From the NCBI GenBank assembly GCA_016781505.1, contig JADDQF010000116.1:1-32894 (forward strand): 32,894 nucleotides of DNA, given 5' to 3'. Below the pieces are notes generated by a model. That model was not told the origin of the DNA. It did not search any database and was given only the letters and a program-made list of their open reading frames with translations. This stretch comes from a bacterium (GTDB taxonomy: Bacteria > Chloroflexota > Chloroflexia > Chloroflexales > Kallotenuaceae). The translations under genes and the position numbers were made by a program. Below, one piece after another: positions 16,837-23,810 of the stretch; the first letter of the stretch is position 1, and each line of letters starts with the position of its first letter.

Positions 16837-17706
16837 ATGACCGAACCTTTGACGTTGATGATCGTGCACGCCCACCCCGACGACGAATGCATCGGCACGG
16901 GCGGTATCTTTGCACGGTACAGTGCGGAAGGTGTGCGAACGGTACTGGTAACGTGTACGCTCGGCGAAGAAGGCGAGATCGTCGTACCGGAGTGGGACAC
17001 ACCCGAAAACCATGCACGCCTGGCTGAGATCCGGGAACAAGAGCTGTTACGAGCCGTCAAACACCTGGGTATTCAACACCTGGAGCTGCTGCCCTACCGT
17101 GATTCGGGCATGATGGGCCGGCCCAGCAATCAGCATCCGGAGTGCTTTGCGCAGGCTGATCTTGACGAGGCGACCGGCCGGCTGGTGCGGCTGGTGCGGC
17201 AGTACCGACCGCACATCCTGATCAGCTACAATGAAGAAGGCGGATACGGGCATCCCGATCATATTAATGCCCATAGGATCACGGTGGCCGCGTTTGATGC
17301 AGCCGGGGATGCCGGCCGCTATGTCGCTGCAGGCGCGCCGTGGGCCCCGGCCAAGCTGTACTATATCTCGGCGCGGCGCTCGCTCTGGCTGCGGGCTTGG
17401 CTTGGTATGCGGGAACGTGGCCTCAAAACGCCGCTCGACGATGAAAACTTCGATCAGAGCCGCTATGTGGATGATCAGCGCATCAACGCCGTGATCGATA
17501 TTCGTCCGTTCCTGGCGCAAAAACTGCAGGCCCTGCGCGAACATCGTACCCAAATCCGGGATGATTGGTTCTGGCTGGCTGTGCCGGAAGATTTACGGGG
17601 CGAAATGTTCGATAACGAGTACTTCGTTCGCGTAGCTTCGCGGGTACCTGTGGCGGAAGGTATCGAAACCGATTTGTTTGCCGGGTTACGGGATGCGCCA
17701 CGTTAA
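16837..17706 (+). CDS. PIG-L/LmbE-family N-deacetylase
   Basis: 289 aa from the ATG at 16837, which places the conserved motif at the N-terminus as usual. Zinc ligands: His13 and Asp16 in HAHPDDE and His142 in GYGHPDH. The spacing, and the DSGMMG and ISYNEEGGYGHPDH segments, are like MshB, Mca and BshB enzymes, which deacetylate GlcNAc-containing thiol precursors or cleave thiol conjugates. The substrate cannot be told from sequence; no other mycothiol or bacillithiol gene is in view. The weak Shine-Dalgarno GGGAA precedes the start. Its last codons overlap the start of the next gene by 14 bp. Confidence 0.88.
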   Translation: MTEPLTLMIVHAHPDDECIGTGGIFARYSAEGVRTVLVTCTLGEEGEIVVPEWDTPENHARLAEIREQELLRAVKHLGIQHLELLPYRDSGMMGRPSNQHPECFAQADLDEATGRLVRLVRQYRPHILISYNEEGGYGHPDHINAHRITVAAFDAAGDAGRYVAAGAPWAPAKLYYISARRSLWLRAWLGMRERGLKTPLDDENFDQSRYVDDQRINAVIDIRPFLAQKLQALREHRTQIRDDWFWLAVPEDLRGEMFDNEYFVRVASRVPVAEGIETDLFAGLRDAPR

Positions 17707-18697
17707 GCGCTTGGCGCAGCGGAGCGTGTTCCGCCGCGTTGTGCTGCTATGCGTATGCACACTGCCATGGCTTGTCGGCTGCGCTCAGCCCTCAGCCGAA
17801 CTGCCGCCGCTCAAGGTCGTTGCCACGATCGCGCCGCTTGCGGATTGGGCGCGGCAGGTTGGTCAGGCACGCGTGACGGTGACGCAGATCGTGCCGATCG
17901 GTGTTAATCCGCGGGATTACAAGCTTGGGGAGCGTGACCAGCGTGCGCTGGCCGAAGCCGACATCCTGCTGTACAACGGCCTGGACCTTGAACCCTGGCT
18001 GAGGGCTGCCATACCGGACGCTCAAGCTCAACAGTTGGTCATCTTGGAACTGTCCCGGTTTATTGGCAACATGCAGGTGGGCGGCAATGGCCGATTGCCG
18101 TTTGCGGAACGCGGCGGCAATTCGCAGCAAGGCGGCGACGAGCCCGGCAATGTGGATGTTGCCCGCTGGTCGCCCTATCTGTGGCTTGATCCCGGTCCGG
18201 GCATGGCTCAGCATGCCGTCTCGTTGATTGCCGATACCTTTACCCGTGTCGACAGCGATCACCTGTTGGTGTACCGACGAAACGCGGAAAAATACAACGG
18301 CGAGTTAGAGAATCTAGATAGTTGGGTGCGGCGCGAAATCAGGGGCTGGCCACGAACGCGCATTGGTACCAGTGATACATTGGTGATCCAAACGTTGGAC
18401 TATGGCTGGTTCTACTTTGCGCAGCGCTACGGTATCAATCTGCGCATGATCGATCCCGAGCTTGCTGGCACAAAAGCACCAATCAATGCCGCTCCGTTGT
18501 TTGTGGATCAGTTCGTGCGGCCAGTCGAGTATATGGAGCTGCTGAGCCTGCGCCAACCCGACGGTGTGCTCAAACCGTTGGGCCAAGACAACTACCTGCA
18601 GCTTATGCGCGACAACGTCAACACCATCAGCCAGGGTATGCGCCGCGTAGCACATGCCCACCCGACACGAACACAGCTGCCGTATGAAACTCGATAA
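17693..18697 (+). CDS. TroA/ZnuA-fold substrate-binding lipoprotein without canonical metal ligands
   Basis: 334 aa. The N-terminal hydrophobic segment ends in the lipobox LVGC (Cys30), so it should be a membrane-anchored extracytoplasmic lipoprotein. The fold matches cluster A-I metal-binding proteins: LKVVATIAPLADWARQVG, ALAEADILLYNGLDLEPWL and FAQRYGI. All three histidine ligands are replaced, however: the family DPH reads NPR (72-74), DPHIWLDP reads SPYLWLDP (160-167), and the SHDAF His falls in QTLDYGW. The usual His-rich loop is a Gly-rich stretch (about 127-155). No ABC permease or ATPase is adjacent. It probably does not bind zinc or manganese in the normal way. The ATG at 17693 overlaps the preceding gene. 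Confidence 0.85.
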   Translation: MRHVKRLAQRSVFRRVVLLCVCTLPWLVGCAQPSAELPPLKVVATIAPLADWARQVGQARVTVTQIVPIGVNPRDYKLGERDQRALAEADILLYNGLDLEPWLRAAIPDAQAQQLVILELSRFIGNMQVGGNGRLPFAERGGNSQQGGDEPGNVDVARWSPYLWLDPGPGMAQHAVSLIADTFTRVDSDHLLVYRRNAEKYNGELENLDSWVRREIRGWPRTRIGTSDTLVIQTLDYGWFYFAQRYGINLRMIDPELAGTKAPINAAPLFVDQFVRPVEYMELLSLRQPDGVLKPLGQDNYLQLMRDNVNTISQGMRRVAHAHPTRTQLPYETR

Positions 18698-18724
18698 CTT
18701 GGTCGTGCAAGGATTTCACCACCT

Positions 18725-19708
18725 GTGCCTAACCTAAAACACGGTCGTCCAACTGCGCGGGCGAAGGCTCGGGAACCGCGCTTTGGTCTGCGAATGCCAG
18801 CGCAGGGCACCCCTGCCCCGTTTCGGGTGTTGGTCAGCACGCGCTGGCTGGCGTTCGGCACGGGGCTGGGGCTAGCGGGGCTGGTTGCGCTGGTTCGCGC
18901 CCCCCAGCGTTGGCTTGCGCTGCTGAAAAGCATGGTCGTTGCCGGGCTAACGGCGACCATCCTTGCCGTGGCGGAAGCGCGGCGGCTGCGGTTTGAGTCG
19001 ATTCCGGTTCCGGTTGTCGATCTGCCGGGCCAGCTGGATGGGCTGAAAGTCGTACAGCTCACAGATTTGCATCTTGGCTCGCTGTTCTCCGCGGCAAAGC
19101 TCCGCCGTGCCAAGGCCTGGCTAGCACAGGTGCAGCCGGATATGATTGTGCTGACCGGCGATTTTATCTCGCATGAGCGGGACATCGGGCTGCTGCGGGC
19201 CGGGCTGGCTGACATACGTGCGCCGCTGGGGGTATATGCAGTGCTCGGCAACCATGATTATTGGACAAACATTCCGGCCATCGAGCACATTTTCCACAAG
19301 CATGGCGTGGTGCTGCTGCGCAATGAGCGGCGATTGCTCGATCTTGCCGGTGCTTCGCTGTGCATTGTCGGCATCGATTGTGTTTGGGAACAGCTCCATG
19401 ACCTGGCCAAGGGGTTGTGTGGCCGTCCACCGGGAGCAACAACGCTGGTGCTCGTGCATGAGCCCGACACTGCCGACGATATCGCTCAGTACGGAGCGGC
19501 ACTGCAACTGTCGGGCCATACGCACGCCGGCCATTTTGCTGTGCCGGGCCTAGGGCCAGCCTTCTTACCACGGCATGGCTTGCTGTATTTTCGTGGATTG
19601 CAGCGCGTAGGCGGGATGTGGCTCTATGTTTCGCGCGGCTTGGGAGGCTTTCCGCTGCGGCTGGGTAGCTCGCCTGAAGCAACCCTGCTCACGTTGCGCA
19701 AAGGGTAG
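18725..19708 (+). CDS. Membrane-anchored metallophosphoesterase (YkuE/YaeI type)
   Basis: 327 aa. Two hydrophobic segments (about 35-58 and 66-84) anchor the N-terminus. The calcineurin-like domain follows with all metal motifs: DLH (Asp114, His116), GD (Asp146), GNHD (Asn176, His177), VHEPD, and the closing SGHTHAGH. Family members act on lipid or phosphodiester substrates at the membrane, for example UDP-diacylglucosamine-like compounds in YaeI relatives; the substrate here is unknown. The start is a GTG at 18725 with AAGGA 11 nt upstream; a later ATG would remove part of the anchor. It follows the TroA-like gene by 27 bp, probably in the same transcript. Confidence 0.88.
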   Translation: MPNLKHGRPTARAKAREPRFGLRMPAQGTPAPFRVLVSTRWLAFGTGLGLAGLVALVRAPQRWLALLKSMVVAGLTATILAVAEARRLRFESIPVPVVDLPGQLDGLKVVQLTDLHLGSLFSAAKLRRAKAWLAQVQPDMIVLTGDFISHERDIGLLRAGLADIRAPLGVYAVLGNHDYWTNIPAIEHIFHKHGVVLLRNERRLLDLAGASLCIVGIDCVWEQLHDLAKGLCGRPPGATTLVLVHEPDTADDIAQYGAALQLSGHTHAGHFAVPGLGPAFLPRHGLLYFRGLQRVGGMWLYVSRGLGGFPLRLGSSPEATLLTLRKG

Positions 19709-19755
19709 CTGTCGCGCCTGAGCAGGTAGAAGCCTCGTTTGCTCGGGCACGACCG

Positions 19756-20565
19756 CTAGCGTCGTGCAGTCCAAGCGGGATTGGCATACACATCGCGCAC
19801 AAGCTCGGCCGCGCGCTGCTGCTCGTGGTGGGTAAGCGCGCCCGGCGTCAGCTGAACCGGCCATGTTTGCTCGAGGCCTCCGATCAATGCAGCGACAACA
19901 GCCTCGAATGACGGTGGCTCGGCCAGTGTCTCGTCCAGCGCGACCAGGCGCTGCGCTAGATTGGCTTCCGACAGCGCTGGCGGCAAGCGGAGCACGCGGG
20001 ATAACCGCTGGAGATCAGCGTGCTGCAGCAGCGTGCCATGCTGCAGGAGCACGCCGTGCCGCCGCGCCTGGGCGCTGCCAACAAGTTTACGTCCGCCAAC
20101 CGTGATCTCATAATCGCTTAGCCGATCAAAGCAGGCAGCCGATTGCGCTTGCTGGCGCTTTGCTCGGGGAGCCAGCTCAGCCGCGATCCCTAGCGCCGCG
20201 AGGCCAGCGCAGAGCGCCGTGCTGATCGCGCGGTATGCCTCCACCACACTGCTTCCGCCGATCAACGGATGATTAACGGCGATCACCAGCGCATAGGTAA
20301 CCTCCTGATCGTGCAGAATAGCGCGTCCACCGGTGGGTCGGCGGACAATGTCGATGCCAAGCTCGGCACACGCTGCCTGGTCAACATCCCGCGCCAACCG
20401 TTGGGCAACTCCCAGTGATACGGACGCGGGCTTCCAGCGATAAAAGCGCAGCGTGGGCTGCGGATGGAGGGGATAGGATTCAAGCAGAGTGTGGTCGATG
20501 GCCATGTTGAGCGCACCGGGCAACGGTGGAGTTTGCAACAAGCGCCACGCTTCAAGATTGGGCAT
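19756..20565 (-). CDS. Octanoyltransferase LipM-like / lipoate-protein ligase A family
   Basis: 269 aa from the ATG at 20565. Transfers octanoyl or lipoyl groups to lipoyl domains. Seen: RRPTGGRAILH (75-85), the lipoate-binding loop; ACFDRLSDYEI (144-154), with the Cys that forms the thioester in LipM; and GRKLVGSAQARR, with the conserved Lys. The Cys favours a LipM-type octanoyltransferase over a ligase. An upstream in-frame ATG at 20592 has AAGG 6 nt before it, but it lies inside a terminator hairpin. The start at 20565 gives a normal N-terminus (PNLEAWRLL) but lacks a ribosome binding site. Length fits either choice. Confidence 0.85.
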   Translation of the reverse strand: MPNLEAWRLLQTPPLPGALNMAIDHTLLESYPLHPQPTLRFYRWKPASVSLGVAQRLARDVDQAACAELGIDIVRRPTGGRAILHDQEVTYALVIAVNHPLIGGSSVVEAYRAISTALCAGLAALGIAAELAPRAKRQQAQSAACFDRLSDYEITVGGRKLVGSAQARRHGVLLQHGTLLQHADLQRLSRVLRLPPALSEANLAQRLVALDETLAEPPSFEAVVAALIGGLEQTWPVQLTPGALTHHEQQRAAELVRDVYANPAWTARR

Positions 20566-20568
20566 GGG

Positions 20569-20600
20569 ATATAAAAAGAGGCGGACCAGCATGGTCCGCC
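20569..20600 (-). terminator. Intrinsic terminator between the 33-aa gene and the LipM-like gene
   Basis: On the minus strand GGCGGACC-atgct-GGTCCGCC is a perfect 8-bp hairpin followed by TCTTTTTAT. It closes the small membrane protein transcript, or acts as an attenuator for the LipM-like gene, since an in-frame ATG sits in its loop. Confidence 0.8.
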
Positions 20601-20660
20601 TTCAATCTCCTTTTCGTCTGGATCAGACAAGGGCCTACGTACGCTGAGCGGAAACCGCCA

Positions 20661-20762
20661 TTAGCGTGACCGACGATACTCGCGGATGCCAAGCAGGACC
20701 GGAACAAGTGCTGAAACAACCATTAAGACCGGCCACACGACCACGGCAACGTCGACTGTCAT
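20661..20762 (-). CDS. 33-aa single-span membrane protein
   Basis: A short gene missed by normal length cut-offs. The ATG at 20762 is preceded by GAGGTG 3 nt upstream. The 33 residues are a continuous hydrophobic helix (about 3-25, VAVVVWPVLMVVSALVPVLL) with an acidic residue before it and a basic tail IREYRRSR, so the expected topology is N-out/C-in. An extended -10 promoter lies 70 bp upstream and an intrinsic terminator 61 bp downstream, making a complete small transcription unit. No family recognised; it does not resemble KdpF. Such proteins often bind and tune a larger membrane complex, but no partner is indicated here. Confidence 0.65.
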   Translation of the reverse strand: MTVDVAVVVWPVLMVVSALVPVLLGIREYRRSR

Positions 20763-20831
20763 AACACCTCAAGTAGATTGAAAGTACTTTGTTTGTCACG
20801 CTCAACCAAAGCAAACTGTGTGCCAGCGGCG

Positions 20832-20840
20832 ATTATACCA
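20832..20840 (-). promoter_or_regulatory. Extended -10 promoter of the 33-aa protein gene
   Basis: TGGTATAAT on the minus strand; start site near 20825, giving about a 63-nt leader. No convincing -35. Confidence 0.55.
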
Positions 20841-20943
20841 CCACTTTGGGCCGTATTTCCCCGCTTGCCCTGACAGCAACCTGAGCGCCAGTATAAAAAA
20901 CGTTAAGCGCCGCCGCAAGGTACGGCCGCACGTAGAATCCGTA

Positions 20944-21948
20944 TCAGGCCGCTGCATCATAGCGCACGTTGCGCCGAAACAGGGACAGGCGTAGCCCAAG
21001 CGCAGTGCCGCAGTTTTCGCAAGCATCGTCGACCACCCCATGAACCTGTGTCGGCCCATCACCGCGCTCAACGACGGCCCAGGTGCATTGTGGGCAGCGA
21101 GTGGGCTGATTGTTGCCGGGGCCGAAGACGTAGCTCACACCAGCAGCCTTCGCGGCAGTGATGGCCCGCTGGACCTGATCTGCTTCGGCGGTTGTTGGCA
21201 AAATATGGAGTGGTGTTAACGCGCCAAGGGCCACTCTCATCCATTTGCCCAGCGTAGCCACTTCGGTATCGCTGTCGTTGATGCCAGCCGCCAGGTGGAG
21301 CACAAGCTCCATGTGGATATTCCAGCGTTGACGCGCTTCGGCGGCCAGCTTGAAGATGGCGCGCCAATCCCGATAGCCCGTCAACGTTTGATACGCGCGG
21401 TCGCTGAAGCCATACACGTCAAGGCGCATGCCGTCCAGGTAGGGCGCAAGCAGCGCAAAGGCTGCTGGAGCAAAGTAGCCCGACGTTGTGATCGCGGTAA
21501 ACCGGCTGGCAGCCCGGCCGAGCTTAACCCCGTCCAGCACCCATTCAAAGGTCACGGCTGGGTCGTTGTAGGTCCACACCACGCCGCGACACAAGCGCTG
21601 CTCGGCGAATTGCACAACGCGTTCGGCCGCAAGCTCACGGGCTCCCGGCGTGGGCACAACGTAGGGATGGGCCGAAGAAAGTCCAATATCGGGCACGAGC
21701 GGCGTGCCGAAGCTCCCGACGCCGAGCGCTTGGGCATCCGGGAAAAAGTGCCACAGCCGATGGTCTTCGATCGGCCCGATGGTAGCGGCGCCAACCAAGC
21801 TATCGGCATCGGCCATGATTGCGCCATCCCGATGGCTGCGGACACGGCAGCAGCCCGTCTCGCCGGGTGCAAGCTCGCACCGCCACCGGCATACTTCGCA
21901 GCGGATACGGCCGTCGGTGAGCGCGGTTTGGAGAATGCTTGAGCGCAT
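20944..21948 (-). CDS. AmrS-like radical SAM homologue lacking the CxxxCxxC cluster motif
   Basis: 334 aa, alignable from memory with AmrS (the AmmeMemoRadiSam radical enzyme): N-terminal cysteines CEVCRWRC...GCCRVR, DPIEKKPLYHF-like GPIEDHRLWHF, TYNDP, GYFAPAAF, GINDS and a C-terminal zinc-ribbon-like CPQC...CENC (285-313). The diagnostic GSFG-CxxxCxxC that holds the 4Fe-4S cluster reads GSFG-T-PLV-P-DI-G: Cys replaced by Thr82, Pro86 and Gly89 in exact register. The frame is intact, with a good Shine-Dalgarno (GGAG, 8 nt). It therefore should not do radical SAM chemistry; a binding or regulatory role is possible. The partner genes (MEMO1, AMMECR1) are not in the window. Confidence 0.85.
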   Translation of the reverse strand: MRSSILQTALTDGRIRCEVCRWRCELAPGETGCCRVRSHRDGAIMADADSLVGAATIGPIEDHRLWHFFPDAQALGVGSFGTPLVPDIGLSSAHPYVVPTPGARELAAERVVQFAEQRLCRGVVWTYNDPAVTFEWVLDGVKLGRAASRFTAITTSGYFAPAAFALLAPYLDGMRLDVYGFSDRAYQTLTGYRDWRAIFKLAAEARQRWNIHMELVLHLAAGINDSDTEVATLGKWMRVALGALTPLHILPTTAEADQVQRAITAAKAAGVSYVFGPGNNQPTRCPQCTWAVVERGDGPTQVHGVVDDACENCGTALGLRLSLFRRNVRYDAAA

Positions 21949-22050
21949 GCAAAATGCTCCGTAAGCAGGTACACTCTAGAAGTGCAGGTCGTTGCAGGAC
22001 GTGTTGCATATTATAAAGCGGCGACCTCGCGCGTAGAGGACTGCCTTACG

Positions 22051-22803
22051 ATGAACTATCAGCCTATGGACCATCATGCCCAATCGTCGTTGGCAGGCGG
22101 TGAGCCGCTGTGGGAGGCGCAGGAAGATGCGGACGTGGCGCGGGCAGCCGTGGGTGCGACGGCGCGCGAGCTGATCGAGACGGCGCTGTTTATTCTGGTG
22201 ATCTTCTTTATCTTTCGGGGTGTGCTCCAGAATTACCGCGTTCAAGGCCAGAGCATGGAGCCCAATCTCCATACGGATCAGTATTTGATCGTCAATAAAA
22301 TTGTGTTTTTCCACTTCGATGCGAACGCGCCCCTGCGGTTGTTGCCGGGCCTACGTAGCCTGCCGGCCGACATGCTGTATCCACTGCGGCAGCCGGAGCG
22401 CGGCGATGTGGTGATTGTTGAAGAGCCACCCGTGGACGGCGGGCCGCAACCCGAAGAAATCCTGATCAAGCGCGTGATTGGCTTGCCCGGCGAGACGGTG
22501 CAGGTCAAGGATGGCGTGGTGTATATCAACGGTCAAGAGCTCAAAGAGCGCCAAGCGGATGGCGGCTATCTGGTTGAAGAGACCCATTGTAATGGTGGCC
22601 GGTTATGCGAGCCGTATCTGGTGCCGGCCGGGCATATTGTAGTGCTGGGCGATCATCGCAGCAACAGCTTGGACTCGCGCTCGTGGAATGCCGAGCCGGG
22701 CGTGGCGTTGGACCATGTGATCGGCAAAGCCTGGCTGTCCTACTGGCCCAGGCCTGCCTGGGGCGTGATTGCGACGCCAAACTATGCTGGGATGAGCAAA
22801 TAA
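22051..22803 (+). CDS. lepB: Signal peptidase I, copy 1
   Basis: 250 aa, one N-terminal membrane helix (about 40-58) and an extracytoplasmic catalytic domain that removes signal peptides from secreted proteins. Catalytic Ser68 is in GQSMEPN and Lys140 in LIKRVIGLPGE; box E is GDHRSNSLDSR. A FHFDANAPLRLLPG segment (87-100), not found in classic LepB, is shared with copy 2. An insertion around 124-136 (EEPPVDGGPQPEE) differs from copy 2. The start at 22051 has GAGGA about 12 nt upstream; the longer frame from 21982 starts with GTG and is not supported. Tandem with copy 2, 183 bp apart. Confidence 0.94.
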   Translation: MNYQPMDHHAQSSLAGGEPLWEAQEDADVARAAVGATARELIETALFILVIFFIFRGVLQNYRVQGQSMEPNLHTDQYLIVNKIVFFHFDANAPLRLLPGLRSLPADMLYPLRQPERGDVVIVEEPPVDGGPQPEEILIKRVIGLPGETVQVKDGVVYINGQELKERQADGGYLVEETHCNGGRLCEPYLVPAGHIVVLGDHRSNSLDSRSWNAEPGVALDHVIGKAWLSYWPRPAWGVIATPNYAGMSK

Positions 22804-22901
22804 GCACGGTGGAGCATCGCTCACACTCGTAGCTGCCATAGCTGTCCATGCTCCGCTGGTCGTGGGGCGGGACGGCAAGTGGCGGATGGACGGCACAGGC
22901 C

Positions 22902-22931
22902 TTGCCATATTAGCCTTTAGCATGGCATACT
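22902..22931 (+). promoter_or_regulatory. Possible promoter of the second signal peptidase gene
   Basis: TTGCCA, an 18-bp spacer and CATACT. It would let the second copy be expressed independently of the first. Confidence 0.35.
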
Positions 22932-22986
22932 ACAACCCCTGCGCGTCCTGTTGTGACCTTTGTTACCGTACGGGCGGGCATCATCT

Positions 22987-23736
22987 ATGGATACACCGTT
23001 TATGCAGACTCAGGCCAATGATACACAACGACTTGGTGAGCGTCAGTGGGAGCCAGTCGAGGACGAAGAGACACCTGTTCCTTCCGTAGGAACAACCGCC
23101 CGCGAATTAATTGAGACCGTTGTGTTTATTCTGCTGGTCTTTTTTATTCTGCGCGGCGTGATGCAAAATTTTCGCGTCGAAGGTCCGAGCATGGAGCCCA
23201 ACTTCCATTCCAATCAGTATATCCTGGTCAACAAGATTATCTTTTTTCACTTTGACGCGAATGCTCCGCTGCGGCTGCTGCCAGGCCGGCAGGACGTGCC
23301 ACCAAAAGTGATCTACCCGTTCCGGCTGCCCCAGCGCGGCGATGTGGTCGTGCTTGAAGCGCCCAATGGCGATGGTAACGGCGAGCAGATCGACTATATC
23401 AAGCGTGTGGTGGGGCTGCCCGGCGAAACGGTGCAGGTCAAGGACGGCAAAGTGTACATCAACGGCCAGCCCATGGAGGAAAGCTTGCAGAGCGGCGGCT
23501 ATCTGAATCAGGCAACTGATTGCCAGAATGGCCCCTTGTGCCAGCCCTACGTCGTGCCCCCAAACACGGTGGTGGTGATGGGCGACAACCGCAACAACAG
23601 CCAGGACTCGCGCTCGTGGAATGCCGAGCCGGGCTTGCCGTTGGACCGGATCGTGGGCAAGGCGTGGGTGTCGTATTGGCCGCGCGACGAGTGGGGCGTG
23701 ATTCCGACGCCGAGTTACGCGCAGTCGACACCTTGA
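22987..23736 (+). CDS. lepB: Signal peptidase I, copy 2
   Basis: 249 aa, a paralogue of the preceding gene with the same architecture: helix at about 42-58, Ser68 in GPSMEPN, Lys139 in YIKRVVGLPGE, box GDNRNNSQDSR, and the shared FHFDANAPLRLLPG segment. Box E has the canonical GDNR here, where copy 1 has GDHR. The first 30 residues are acidic and unlike copy 1. The ATG at 22987 is chosen over the TTG at 22960; ATG 23002 is an alternative. A strong terminator follows. Confidence 0.94.
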   Translation: MDTPFMQTQANDTQRLGERQWEPVEDEETPVPSVGTTARELIETVVFILLVFFILRGVMQNFRVEGPSMEPNFHSNQYILVNKIIFFHFDANAPLRLLPGRQDVPPKVIYPFRLPQRGDVVVLEAPNGDGNGEQIDYIKRVVGLPGETVQVKDGKVYINGQPMEESLQSGGYLNQATDCQNGPLCQPYVVPPNTVVVMGDNRNNSQDSRSWNAEPGLPLDRIVGKAWVSYWPRDEWGVIPTPSYAQSTP

Positions 23737-23756
23737 CGCCGCATGAGCTTTGGCAG

Positions 23757-23789
23757 AAGGGGGAGCAGCCACACCTGCTCCCCCTTTTT
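23757..23789 (+). terminator. Intrinsic terminator after the signal peptidase pair
   Basis: AAGGGGGAGCAG and CTGCTCCCCCTT form a perfect 12-bp stem around CCACAC with TTTTT following. Very strong. Confidence 0.95.
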
Positions 23790-23796
23790 CGTCGGC

Positions 23797-23802
23797 TATA
23801 AT
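23797..23802 (+). promoter_or_regulatory. -10 element giving a leaderless glycosyltransferase message
   Basis: TATAAT ends 8 nt before the ATG of the next gene, directly after a strong terminator. Transcription would start within a base or two of the ATG. No -35 is recognisable. Confidence 0.5.
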
Positions 23803-23810
23803 CTGCGCTC

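Noticed and set aside
22811-22856. GGAGCAT...ATGCTCC repeat after the first signal peptidase as a terminator
   Set aside because: The loop is over 30 nt and no T-run follows.
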